Assembly: GCA_963210315.1 (NCBI GenBank)
Contig: OY723249.1
Location: 2,232,569-2,296,568 of the forward strand
DNA from: Rhynchopus euleeides
Taxonomy: Eukaryota; Euglenozoa; Diplonemea; Diplonemida; Diplonemidae
Direction of reading: 5' to 3'
DNA: 64,000 bases
Below are positions 35,224 through 45,528 of the stretch, piece by piece (position 1 is the stretch's first letter; every line of letters starts with the position of its first letter). The translations under genes were made by a program, and so were the position numbers. Below the pieces are notes generated by a model. That model saw only the letters and a list, made by a program, of their open reading frames with translations. It was not told the DNA's origin and did not search any database.

Positions 35224-35697
35224 ATGGGGAACTACTGCGGGTGTCAGGATACACGCATTCTCGACGAATGGGAGACGGCACTGGTGAACCTCGAATACGA
35301 CGCACGCCAGCACCTCCAAGACGGCCACCCTGCTGCTGGGCTGCCGCTGCTCTCCGAGGCATGCGACCTGTGCGGCCAGCGCCCCGGCGAGTGCGAGGTG
35401 AAGGGACACTACCTCAACGCACGCGCTGTGATGCGCTACGCCCTGCAGGACTGGGAGGGGGCACGCGCCGACGCGGAGGACGCCTGCGAGGCGGCACCCC
35501 AGGTGGGCCTCTACCACTACAACCTGGCACGCGTGCACCTCTGCTCCCCGCAGCAGGATGCCTCGAGGGCAGCCGCGGCGCGCTGCCTGCGGGACGCGTT
35601 TACCGCCGATGCCACTCTGTCGCGTGGTCGGCTCACACCGTCGCCGTATTGCTGGAAGATCACAACACCCTTCTCCCCCTTTGCCGGCTGCTTCTGA
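35224..35697 (+). CDS. Predicted N-myristoylated TPR-like protein; 3' end uncertain
   Basis: As called, 157 residues. The N-terminus MGNYCGC has Gly2 for myristoylation and Cys5/Cys7 for palmitoylation, so the protein should sit on the inner face of a membrane. Residues ~15-135 form pairs of amphipathic helices with TPR-like spacing (YLNARAVMRYALQDWEGARA, then GLYHYNLARVHL), a protein-binding scaffold. The last ~22 residues, after TADATLSR, lose this pattern. A different frame covering nt ~35615-35710 reads plausibly as a further helix pair (HTVAVLLEDHNTLLPLCRLL). Either a small intron, a real frameshift or an assembly indel near 35620 may therefore have changed the end. The ATG follows pyrimidine-rich sequence. 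No specific family is recognised. Confidence 0.6.
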   Translation: MGNYCGCQDTRILDEWETALVNLEYDARQHLQDGHPAAGLPLLSEACDLCGQRPGECEVKGHYLNARAVMRYALQDWEGARADAEDACEAAPQVGLYHYNLARVHLCSPQQDASRAAAARCLRDAFTADATLSRGRLTPSPYCWKITTPFSPFAGCF

Positions 35698-36648
35698 TGC
35701 AGGCGCTGAGGGTGGCGGGGGTGGCGGCAGGGGCTGCCAGCCGGCACCAGATCTCCCCCACATGCCACGGGGTATCGTCTGCCGTGATGACTCCGTGCCG
35801 TGCCATTGTTGGATAGTGGGGTGCATAGGGACAGGTGGCCAGGAGCATGGAGGCGTTGGTCTGCTGTTGGACGGCTGTCTCGCTGGTGACGGTGGGATGC
35901 CTTCAGGCATCCCAGAGGGGGTGCAGGCCCTGTGGGCAGTGTGGCATTGTCTTTCCCACCACATTATCTAGCTAAAAAGGGGGGTGTGTTGCCCTCTGGG
36001 TGGCTCCCCGTCTTGAAACCCAACGTTTGAAGGAAAGAAGAAGAAGCCCAGTCCTTTTGTTAGTTGCCGTGCATCGACGCCAAATGCTCTCTGGGCGCAT
36101 CTGGCTGCCAAGCCGATGCCATGCTACCCCCCCCCCGCCCCATCCATGCTCTGATATTTCAGACCGAGTGTTTCATTGTTCCAGCGGGGGGAGGGAGGGT
36201 TCCTTCTCCATTCCTTCATTCCTTCCTTCCTCAGAGTGATGGCATGGAATCGGCATCGCAACATTGCAATGAATTGCCAAACTAAACGTAAGCCTGTAAC
36301 CAGTCACGGGAGATGGTTGGGCCAAGGCTCTGCCCTGCCAGAAGCTTGGGTGATCGTGATAGGGTCATTGGGTGACAGAAGTTGCATGATACCCGGCGTG
36401 GCTTGGTGTGGAGTAACTTCAACTGGCCTACTGCTGTCCACGAAAGGCAAGAACACGAACCAGTGGTGGCAGTGCTCGAGCTGTGGCGGATCCCCCCTCT
36501 TTTGAAGACATCGCGTGCAGCACCAGCTCGCTTTGCCCACACCACCCTGCACAGGGGTGCTATACACGTTGCGACACAGGTGGCAGCCCCTCCCAAGCCC
36601 ATCAGCACCTTCGGTGCCAGCAGTGTTGACGCTCCGTAGGCAGCATTC
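35698..36648. other. Intergenic region
   Basis: No supported gene. Around 35698-35820 one frame continues the possible TPR-like helices noted for the preceding gene. A C9 run lies near 36127. The rest shows no structure I can name. Confidence 0.4.
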
Positions 36649-37470
36649 ATGGGCAGCGATGACTATGAGGCAAAGGTGAAGCGAAATGAGGAGCTGCGGG
36701 CAGAGCTGCTGCAGCTCAACAAGGAGATCGACGAGAAGCTGCGCAACAAAGGGGTGGCTGTGAAGGGGAAGGTGAAGACCTCGAATGTGAACCCGCTGTA
36801 CGACTCCCCCGTGCACCGCGAGAACGAGCGTGTCAAGCGGGAGAATGCCAGGCTCCTCAAGAAGCTGCGCGAAAACACCTGTGTTGCAGAGCTGCAGCAC
36901 ACACGCGATCTCATTGCAGAGAAGCAGAAGCAGATCGACGAAGTAAAAACCCTGAACCACGCATTGGAACAGGTCACGCGGCACCAGAGCAAAGGGCTGG
37001 AGCAGGTGCAGCGCCTTGAAAACGAGGTCGACTCCCTTGCACGGTGCCACGCGGAAGACCTGCTGAAGCTGAAGGATGAGCTCAGAGAAGAGCGGCAAGC
37101 CCGCGACGACGTGCAGAAGCAGGTGACTGCCAACCAGCAGAAGATCGCCAACCTCAAGCAGCGCATCGCTGCTGCGAAGCAGCCCATTGCAGAAAAGTGG
37201 ACTTCCATCGACCAGCTGAAGGACGCGCTGTCTGCAAAGGAGGCTGTGATGCAGGAGATGCAGGAGAGCGTCGACGAGGCGAAGCGCACCAACGGCAACG
37301 ACGAGGAGCTGAAGCAGCTGCGGCGAGAACACCGCGAGCAGGTTGCCACCACACAGAAGCTGAAGCAGTCCATCGCTTCCCTGCGCCAAGAAATCCTGGA
37401 GACAGACAAGGTGCTGAAGATGAGCGCCACACCACACCTGTGGAAGTATGCCGACAGGGCAGCGCACTGA
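36649..37470 (+). CDS. Coiled-coil protein, 273 aa
   Basis: Single exon starting MGSDDYEAKV. Nearly the whole chain is a Glu/Lys/Gln-rich alpha-helical coiled coil: about residues 5-35, then 55-130 and 135-255. A short break near residues 36-50 (GVAVKGKVKTSNVNPLYDSP) may be a hinge. The C-terminus (PHLWKYADRAAH) is not coiled coil. There is no signal peptide or membrane span, so it is probably cytoplasmic or cytoskeletal. Gly2 follows Met1, but the following residues are not a strong myristoylation signal. No family is recognised with confidence; flagellar or centriolar coiled-coil proteins have this shape. Confidence 0.7.
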   Translation: MGSDDYEAKVKRNEELRAELLQLNKEIDEKLRNKGVAVKGKVKTSNVNPLYDSPVHRENERVKRENARLLKKLRENTCVAELQHTRDLIAEKQKQIDEVKTLNHALEQVTRHQSKGLEQVQRLENEVDSLARCHAEDLLKLKDELREERQARDDVQKQVTANQQKIANLKQRIAAAKQPIAEKWTSIDQLKDALSAKEAVMQEMQESVDEAKRTNGNDEELKQLRREHREQVATTQKLKQSIASLRQEILETDKVLKMSATPHLWKYADRAAH

Positions 37471-38433
37471 CCACCGAGGTAGCGACAGCGAGGCACAGCA
37501 CGTGGCCCCCGGTGGCGGCGCTGGGTTCTGCGGGGGGGGGCAGGAAGGCTGCGCCATGGCGCCGGCATCCCTGCCAAATTATCCGTTCTGTTCTGTTAGT
37601 ATGCTTTGTGCGAGGTTTCCGTTCCTTTCAAAAAAACAAACACAGCATCCCGTCGCACCGTGGCACTGCAAGTGTGTGGTAGGTGTCACGATTGAGCCTG
37701 CCCCAGCGAGTGCCTTGCTCGCGGGTGCGCATGAGGTTCGCTTGTTCCTTGGTTTCTCGAGGCGCGGGTGTCTTGTGATGGGCATGTGTCCTGAAGCAGA
37801 TTGGGTGCGATCCTGGGTCTTCTGAATCCCTATATTTTTTTGACTTCATGGACAGAAACCAGTTGTGTCGCCGCATGCCCAATCTGCGTTTATATTCTGC
37901 TCGAAAGCAAGCCGTCCCGTCCAGCAAAGATTTCACACAAACACGACACCCCCCCTGACGACAGTTTTTCTTGGGTGCCAGGAACGAACCTAGCTCAAAA
38001 CCGCCGCTGGTGAGACGCCACCCCCCACCCCCCTTCCATTCCTCTTCCCCTTCCCGAGCCTTGTCGAGGTAAGCTACCCAACGGGGAACTACTGCCCGTT
38101 CCACGTTGCACTGTGTATCATTCCAGCACACCTAAACCCAAACCACCCTCAGGGGGTACAACGCCAACCACACACACGCGGCGCGCACACCCACACCCCA
38201 CCGCTGCTGCTTTTCCATCCCTCCCTGCTAACCGCACTCCCAAAGGAGTGGTGCATCTCTAGCACCCCCCCCCCCCCACCCCCCCCCCCCCCCCCACCCC
38301 CTCTAGCGGTGCGGCTCGCCCCGACACCGCAGTGCAGAACCCTCCGACCACACACACCGATCGTTCTGCGGCCCCTCCCGCCATCGGCAGTGTTGGTACA
38401 ATTTCGTCCATACAGCCCCTTGCCGTGAATGGG
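37471..38433. other. Intergenic region with long C-rich tract before the FYVE kinase
   Basis: No supported gene. A tract of C broken by a few A spans about 38264-38300. The segment from 38150 to 38420 is strongly pyrimidine-rich and ends in CATACAG 15 bases before the ATG at 38434, a good candidate trans-splice acceptor. Confidence 0.5.
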
Positions 38434-41245
38434 ATGGAGGACGCCTTTGCGGAAGTGAGGAGTGAGGGCCTCCTCAATGCGGACGACGAGGAGTGGACGT
38501 GGATGGATGACGGGTCTGCCCAGGCGTGCTCCAGCCCGACGTGCACCCGCCGGTTCTGGCTGATGCGGCGGCGGCACCACTGCCGCCCCTGTGGGAAGGT
38601 CTTCTGCTCCACATGCTGCGGGGTTGACTCCAGAGGCGTTCGCCAGTGCCTCAACTGCAAGCACGAGATTGTCCCCGACAGCTACAACCTGCTCGCCCCG
38701 AAGCCCCGCAGGCGCAACGCCCGGGCGCGGCACATGGGGTGCCTGCTGCAGAGCCTGGGCAGCGCTGGGATGCCATCGCCCCCCTGCGAGACAGTGCCCC
38801 TGAGGAAGCTGGTGTCGCGCGGGCCGCCGCGGAAAATCTTTGCCACGCTGCGCACGCTGGGTGTGGGGTCCTTCGGCACTGTGGTGGAGGCGCGTGACGA
38901 CCGCGTTGGAGATGACATCGCGCTGAAGGTCCTGAAGCACCCCGAGCGCACGGCTGACCCGCACCTCAGCGAGAGGTGCATCGTGCGGGAGATCATGCTG
39001 CTGCAGCGTGTTGTGGAGCAGCACTCGCGGAACTACAACAACGCGCGTCTCCCCTTCCCGCGCCTGTATGACGTGTTCCTGCAGGAGGCGACGATGCTGC
39101 GCCAGCGGGAGATCTGGATTGCGATGGAGCTGGTGCGCGGCACCACGCTGTCGCAGTTTCTGCTGGAGGATTACCCTGTGGCGCAGGCGAAGCGTGTGTC
39201 GCGTATCACGTCCGACACGGCGCTTGTGCCGACGGATGACAAGAAGGCGGAGGCAAAGCGTCGGCAGCGTTCCATCCAGACGGTGGACCTGACGGAGATG
39301 AACCAGCCGATGGGTGTGCCACGCAACCTGGATGAGCGTGTGTCAGCGGGTATCCCTGACGAGAGGAAGATTGCAGACCTTGCGAAGCAGATCCTGACTG
39401 CGGTGCAGACGGTCCACGATGCGGGTGTCGTGTTCCGTGACCTGAAGGCGGAGAACGTGATGATCGAGCACGACCACTTCGCAGACGAGGGGTTTGTGCG
39501 TATTGTCGACTTTGGCAGCTGCCTGGAGCTGCCCCAGGGCATCACATCCATCACAGAGAACAGGCTTGTCGGGTCGCTGCCGTACATGGCACCAGAGGTA
39601 TGTCCTGCTGCCCTGTTTCTGCAGGAGGTGGGGGCGGCGAACATTGGGTGGGGAAAGCGGAAGGGCAGGGCAGGGCACTGTGCATTGGCCCCCCCACACA
39701 CACGCCACCCTCCACAGGCATGGGACTTCACGTACAGCTACAAGAGTGATGTGTGGAGCATCGGATGCCTCATCAGTGAGCTGACGACAGGCAACTCTCC
39801 CTTCGCCTGGGTGCCGCAGAAGGTGTCGGACATCCTGAACGACATCCGCGAGCGTGAGAAGGCAGACGGTGCGTCGGACAAGGAGGTGATGAGCCCTCGG
39901 GCTGTGCTCAAGGCGGGGACGACCAATGTGGTGGATGTGGACCGCCTGGAGAAGTACACCACGATGACCGAGCTGCGGGCGCGCATGAAGTCGATGCTGT
40001 CGTCATGCGATGTCTTCCTCAGCACCGGTGCTATTGAGGGGGGCGAGGCGAAGCGCCACCCCCGCACTGAAGATCTTGTGAACTTTGTCAGTATGTCTCC
40101 CTCGGCAGAGCTTTTCACACTACTGGGGGGAGGGGGGAGGGGCATACACCAGAGGGCCCTCTATTATTCTCGTGCCAGCCGACGAAAATGGGGGTTTGCG
40201 GATTCCCTCAGCTGCTTTGCTTTTTTGGGGGTGGAAATTACGCGCCGAACGTCCCTTTTGCGAATTTGTTGCAGATCACCACCTGCTTCACCCCCCGATC
40301 AGCTGTTCTGACCGGAGGTCGTAGCAGAGGGTGGAGCAGAGGGTCCCGAAGCGGTGGTTATCGCAATCGATTTCCTCCGTGTCGTTGTTGTCCAGCTACA
40401 GAATCACGCACCTTTGAAGCAAGATACAGGGGCGTCTGATGCATGTTTATGACGTGAGAGAATCATTCACGTGGAGAGAGGGGTACACCCGCACCCGCTG
40501 TGCACGTTCGTCAGGCGGCCGACTGCCAGCTTGTACTCGTTGGGGTGTGAGTAGGACCCCGTCTTCTCGACAGGAGCCCGACGGGTTTTACCAGTGGAGA
40601 GATGTAGGCGCGCGTCTGCCGTGACGACGCTCTGCGACCCCGCAGCGCCAGACTCCTGCACCTCTGTCTCAGGCGTTGTGCTCAACCGCATCTTATTCGT
40701 CGTCGCTAGCAGTGCCCGTCAGCGGCTGCGAGATTGTCTTCTTCAGGGTTTGAAATGGGGTTGACGAAGTCAATCCGAGCACGTTTGGCTTGGTGGTGTG
40801 ACATTTTCTTCTCACAAGTGTGCGAGAAAATATCCCCACACTCCCCACCCCCACCTCAATTATTCGTGTCAGCAGCAGGCCACTCCGAACACCCGAACAC
40901 CCACCTCACACCGCCTCACAGCAATATGCTTTACGACGGACCCGCACGACCGTCCCAACTGCAAGCAGCTCCTTCAGCACCCGTTCATCCTGCGCTACAC
41001 ACAGGGCGACCAGGCAGAGGAACGGCTCGAGGTATGGATTCAAGGCTGCACCGCCGACATGCGTGTTTCTCGCCCTTTTGCCGGTATAGCAGTGTGGGTC
41101 ACACCAAGCACCTGCTCCTGAGGTGATGCCTGCTGTTTGGATGGATGACGCACCGTCACCGCCCGGCACATTGCCCTGGAAACACATCCCACCACACACA
41201 CAGGAGTTCTACGACAGCCTGCAGAAGTTTCCCAGCGCGGGATGA
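38434..41245 (+). CDS. FYVE zinc-finger protein kinase, 4 exons
   Basis: Coding segments are 38434-39597, 39718-40090, 40922-41031 and 41204-41245 (562 residues). The ATG at 38434 is the first in frame after an in-frame GTG stretch and a CATACAG acceptor-like site. An N-terminal FYVE-type finger shows CSSPTC, the phosphoinositide-binding RRRHHCRPCG, FCSTCC and RQCLNC, so binding to PI3P on endosomal membranes is expected. The kinase domain has GVGSFG, Lys165, FRDLKAEN (Asp336), DFG Asp359 and SLPYMAPE, and should be active. A ~60-residue insert precedes the FRD motif. FRD in place of HRD recalls the YRD of AGC kinases. Trypanosomatids have a FYVE-like finger fused to an AGC-type kinase (ZFK), a possible relative. 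Intron 1 is 120 nt with no in-frame stop. Intron 2 (831 nt, phase 1) restores FVTICFTTDPHDRP. Confidence 0.82.
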
Positions 41246-41430
41246 CGATGACTTGGGTCGATCAACATTCCTTCTGCTGTAGAATTTATATGGCGGTGGT
41301 CATGGTGGTGCAGGCTGGTATTCCCACCTACCACCCCCTTGCAAAGCGCTGCGCACATTTCTGGCTCACAAGAATAGTGACAGTGCCCCCCCCCCCCCCT
41401 AGGGACCGTCTTAAGGTACCGAAATCCGTC

Positions 41431-42531
41431 AAAATTACGACATTTTTCGACATAGGCAATTTTCCACCATAAACCCTCCAAAAATGCTGAAAAAGTGGCC
41501 AGACCACCCCAGAAACCACCCCTGGGTGTGGGACACCCACTTTGGTGCCCCGGAACGCGGCTGAAACGCTGTGTTGAAAAAAATGTCATGGTTTGGTACC
41601 GAACCCCTCCCCGGCTGAGTCTCCCGAGCACCCTGTCACCTGCGTCATCAACATCCCCCGTCATGTACCACGTTCTGCCGCCTCTGATGAGGCATCTGGG
41701 CACTACCGGGCCAAAAAAATGGCTTTTCAGCGAGTGTTCTGCCAGGTTTCTGCCGATATCCTCAACAAGACCGGGGTGTGTCTGCGAATGCAAGGGCGTC
41801 GCTCGGGAGGCGTTATTATGTGCCCTCCCCGAGGTGTCGGATGCATCGGGAACTTCATCAGGGGAAACGGCAACAGCGAAGTGGGTGTGGTGTATCAACT
41901 GTGTCACCCCGGCTCTACGGCACTGCAGTGGCACTTCTCAGTGGCGATGATCCTCGTCCTCTGCACCATCACCCCCACTTACGCGCTTCATTGCAGCACT
42001 GAAAGAGCTAAAAGAGATGCCGGACGACGGCCAGAATGCTGGGGAACTCAGCCGCAGATGGAAAGGAGAGGCCGGAGACGGTGCGCGAGCGGAGTTTGGG
42101 ACTGGCGTCTTTTGAAAATATGCCGGCGTGGGTTCCAAAGCCTTATTCGGTGTACAAACCGCCAGGCGCAGTGGTCGGTGGACGCTGCAGCAAGTGTTAT
42201 CAGGAAATGCTGGCAAGAAGACGCTCCTTCCCAAACTTGTCACACTCATTTGCTCCCAAATTGAACCGGAGGCATCAGTGCCCACCCAAGACAAGAAAAG
42301 GCGGCATGTTGCGGGCAAGTTGGGCGGGACGGGCTCGGAAGGGTGGTTCGGATGAGGGGGCCGGAACCAAACCATGACACTTTTTTGAGCATGGTCACGG
42401 ATTGGCTCAGAAGTGGCCAAATACCCCCAACAACCACCCAGACCGCCCCCAAATACTCCCAGGGGCCGGGGTTTCAAGTTTACAGCCATTTTGTGCGTGT
42501 TCCTCGCCTATGTGAAAAATCCCGTAATTTT
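41431..42531. mobile_element. 1.1-kb inverted-repeat element
   Basis: AAAATTACGACATTTTTCGA at 41431, continuing to CATAGGC, is repeated inverted at 42506-42531 with a few changes. A second inverted pair lies inside (ATGTCATGGTTTGGTACCGA near 41583, and its reverse near 42365). A third motif, AAGTGGCCA plus an ACCACCC-rich stretch, occurs near both ends in the same orientation. The outer boundaries are uncertain. No transposase is recognised. Confidence 0.5.
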
Positions 42532-42535
42532 CCCC

Positions 42536-43854
42536 CCTTACTGGGGGGGGGCAATTAATCGTAAGTAGTCGAATAATCGTAAGGGGGCGATTAATTGTAC
42601 AACATTTTCTGGGCCATTTATACGTAAATTTGTTTTGAATAATCGTAGGGGTTACGATTATTCACTTTTGGCCAAATTTCTGACTTTTCCCCAGAGGATC
42701 AAGCAACAGGAACAGCAGGGATACCACTCAGGCTGTACAAAGTGGAGAATCGGTCGTCATAGACCAGTGATTGAGTCACCCCACATGTCGGAGCACACAT
42801 GCCCCGAGTTTAATGGGTGGAAGAGAGTATGGTTTGAGGCCCCCCCGCCCCCAGGTTCCCTGCCAGTGAGGTGAGCCTGGGGGGGGGCACCAAAATTCTG
42901 GGGTGGCCCATACGCAACCTCAGGAAGATGGACACAGTCCAGAAACTGTACCCCACAAGGAACAGATGTCCACTACCGTGGCCTCCGGCGGCTGGGGGGC
43001 TCCGCCCCCCAGACCCCCCTGTGGACTCTCTTTGCATTCTCTGTACCACCTCGAAGGGTGCACCCGAGCCAAGCACCCAAGCATGGGAACTAGGCTGGAA
43101 ACTGATACAGTCATTGAAATAGATCGGGACAGCCAGGGCTCCCAGTCACCGTCATACGAAGGGACTATGCGAACTGGAGACGGCGCAAGAGCAGGTGCAG
43201 CTGTGCTGTATTCTTGAGGGCTCCCGCTACGTCAAAAACCACGCCCTCATCCAAACGTAAGGACTGAGCCAAGGCGTCAATCCCTTCGGACCTCGTCAGC
43301 GCCCCAGGAACACAGGCCCCGTCATCGGTATTCGACGCGTGCCCCGCGCACGCCAGCCAACGACGCTCTGGTGCTGGGGATGGGGTCGAGGGGGTGGTGT
43401 GGCAGGCAGGGAAGTGCACGGGACCAGAAAAACCATTCGACGGTCGAGCGCGCACTGGGTGTGGAGGGTACCTAAAAAACGGGTAACCCACAGGGTCCGA
43501 CATCGGGTGTCGGACCCCACCGTGTGCCCATCTGGATGACTCAAGCGCCTCTCTCCGGGTCCCTCCCCTCCTGGTGGCCCACCGGGGTGCTATGGCCAGT
43601 TTCCACCGGTGCTGTTGCTGTGTGCACGGAACGCCGGTGAGACAGGCCGAGAATGCGACCCACACCCACCCCCACCCCACCAATTGACATTCTGAACAGC
43701 AAAACGGGTAAATTTTTGCCAAAAGTGAATAATCGTAACCCCTACGATTATTCACCACCGTTGAAAATTTGTAAATTTTGGGACACCCGATTTATACAGA
43801 CCGCGTCGCTAAATAATCGTAGGGGTTACAATTATTTGACCCCCCCCAGTAAGG
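42536..43854. mobile_element. 1.3-kb inverted-repeat element with 8-bp target duplication
   Basis: The termini are CCTTACTGGGGGGGG (42536) and its reverse complement ending at 43854. The flanks TTTTCCCC and TTTTCCCT match at 7 of 8 bases. Palindromic AATAATCGTAGGGGTTACGA motifs lie below each end (42640, 43727, 43811). One family A repeat is nested inside. The 8-bp duplication would suit a hAT-type transposase acting in trans. The 197-codon - strand frame at 43165-43758 matches nothing I know. Confidence 0.65.
42973..43019 (-). repeat. Dispersed repeat family A, single copy, reverse orientation
   Basis: Full 47-bp copy with the hairpin core, preceded by CAAGGAACAGATG as in the paired copies. 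It is nested inside the element at 42536-43854. Confidence 0.85.
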
Positions 43855-44247
43855 TTTTCCCTACCCCCCCCCCCTCAGGCCAATTTTTGTAAACTATTTA
43901 ATTTGCCGTTGGGGCGTGCGCACGACAAAAGGTAGTCCGGAACTGTTCTCCCCCACAGTTGCTGGACAGGGTGCCTATAATAAAGCGAAAGGAGTACGTG
44001 GTGTTATCGAAATAGGGGCAACTTCGCACGAACGGGGCACGAAATATCAGGGTGGTCCCTTTTTTTTTTTTTTTCTTGGTGGGATTTTTCACGTATTGCC
44101 TGTGGTTTTCATGAACCACCCAAATTTCGCGTGAATTTTGTGCATGTATCGGCCCGGATAGACCCGGACAGGCATGTATTGTCCCGTTCTGGCCTGTTTA
44201 GGTCGGCTGGAGGACGTTAAAGGAGTGCCGTCTCGCTGAGGGTTTCT

Positions 44248-44275
44248 CTTTGGTGTTGGTGGGCCAACACCAAAG
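44248..44275. repeat. Perfect hairpin at the left edge of the minisatellite
   Basis: A 12-bp stem (CTTTGGTGTTGG / CCAACACCAAAG) around a TGGG loop. Eighteen bases of it (44255-44272, GTTGGTGGGCCAACACCA) recur exactly at 45003-45020, directly after the array. Confidence 0.9.
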
Positions 44276-44286
44276 ATAACACCATC

Positions 44287-45002
44287 TACGAGGTTGCCCC
44301 GATATTTTCCACACCTCTGCGAGGTTGCCCCGATATTTTCCACACCTCTACGAGGTTGCCCCGACATTTTCCACACCTCTGCGAGGTTGCCCCGATATTT
44401 TCCACACCTCTACGAGGTTGCCCCGACATTTTCCACACCTCTGCGAGGTTGCCCCGGGATTTTCCACACCTCTACGAGGTTGCCCCGATATTTTCCACAC
44501 CTCTACGAGGTTGCCCCGATATTTTCCACACCTCTACGAGGTTGCCCCGACATTTTCCACACCTCTGCGAGGTTGCCCCGGGATTTTCCACACCTCTACG
44601 AGGTTGCCCCGATATTTTCCACATCTCTGCGAGGTTGCCCCGACATTTTCCACACCTCTGCGAGGTTGCCCCGACATTTTCCACATCTCTGCGAGGTTGC
44701 CCCGATATTTTCCACATCTCTGCGAGGTTGCCCCGATATTTTCCACATCTCTACGAGGTTGCCCCGACATTTTCCACATCTCTGCGAGGTTGCCCCGATA
44801 TTTTCCACATCTCTACGAGGTTGCCCCGATATTTTCCACATCTCTACGAGGTTGCCCCGATATTTTCCACACCTCTGCGAGGTTGCCCCGGGATTTTCTA
44901 CACCTCTACGAGGTTGCCCCGATATTTTCCACATCTCTGCGAGGTTGCCCCGATATTTTCCACACCTCTGCGAGGTTGCCCCGGGATTTTCCAGACCTCT
45001 AC
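44287..45002. repeat. 31-bp minisatellite, about 23 copies
   Basis: Tandem units read CGAGGTTGCCCCGATATTTT followed by CCACACCTCTA. Variants are limited: GATA/GACA/GGGA in the middle, ACACC/ACATC, and TACG/TGCG at the junction. No sequence lies between units, and the length is not a multiple of 3. The unit has no stop codon in several frames, so long but meaningless open frames run through the array on both strands. Confidence 0.97.
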
Positions 45003-45042
45003 GTTGGTGGGCCAACACCAGGAGAGGGTTCCGATATATGAT

Positions 45043-45528
45043 CTACGTCAAACAGGTGGGGAGAGCAACCTTGGCAGGGGGACTCAAACTCCCCCAGTGT
45101 GCGCAAGAGAACACGATGCCGACCGTTCCCCGCCCCACCCGCATATCCTTTTGCCTCAGTCTGGGGTTATTGCTGCTGTATTGCGGAGCAGCCGGTATGT
45201 TGCAGCACGGCATCCCGTTGCGGATCAGGGAGCACACCCTATGGCGTAGCTCCTTCCGCGACCACGGGCTCGGCAGCTCGGTGCACTGCACCAGCACCAC
45301 GTCGCTCTCCCGCAGGAACGGGATCACCTCCTCACCCACCTCCTTAAACTCTGTCGTCCAGAGGTCGTTCCGCTTCAGCAACCGGTATCCCGGAGTGGAC
45401 GGGAGGTAGCCCTCCTCTGTGAGGGTCGTCTGCACAAGCTGTGCAGTCATGCCCACGGGCAGATCCTTCGGGATCACACGGCGCTGCGCGCTGGTGATCA
45501 CGGAAACCTCGACCACGAGTCGAGGCAT
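45043..45528 (-). CDS. Hypothetical protein, possibly ubiquitin-like, inside a mobile element
   Basis: From the Met at 45528 the frame gives 161 residues. The first ~85 have the balance of a globular domain, with alternating strands and one helix: RLVVEVSVITSAQRRVI, a helix in GMTAQLVQTTLTEEGYL, YRLLKRNDL and SDVVLVQ. That order is compatible with a beta-grasp (ubiquitin-like) fold, but this is my reading of the pattern and no Gly-Gly tail is present. The remainder is low-complexity and may not be coding. The frame also extends upstream to 45816 without looking like protein. It could be a captured gene fragment or a transposon accessory gene. Confidence 0.3.
   Translation of the reverse strand: MPRLVVEVSVITSAQRRVIPKDLPVGMTAQLVQTTLTEEGYLPSTPGYRLLKRNDLWTTEFKEVGEEVIPFLRESDVVLVQCTELPSPWSRKELRHRVCSLIRNGMPCCNIPAAPQYSSNNPRLRQKDMRVGRGTVGIVFSCAHWGSLSPPAKVALPTCLT

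Noticed and set aside
41593-42264. 223-codon + strand frame inside the 1.1-kb inverted-repeat element
   Set aside because: It overlaps the element's internal repeats and shows no transposase or other motif, so I could not support it as a gene.
43165-43758. 197-codon - strand frame inside the 1.3-kb element
   Set aside because: It begins within the subterminal palindromes and has no recognisable domain. Possible remnant coding near its end cannot be shown by eye.
44287-45002. CRISPR-like appearance of regularly spaced 31-bp repeats
   Set aside because: The units are directly adjacent with no unique spacers, and no cas-like genes are present in this eukaryotic context.
44294-45409. 371-codon frame and other long frames across the minisatellite
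   Set aside because: The 31-bp unit has no stop in these frames, so open frames arise automatically on both strands and in several phases.
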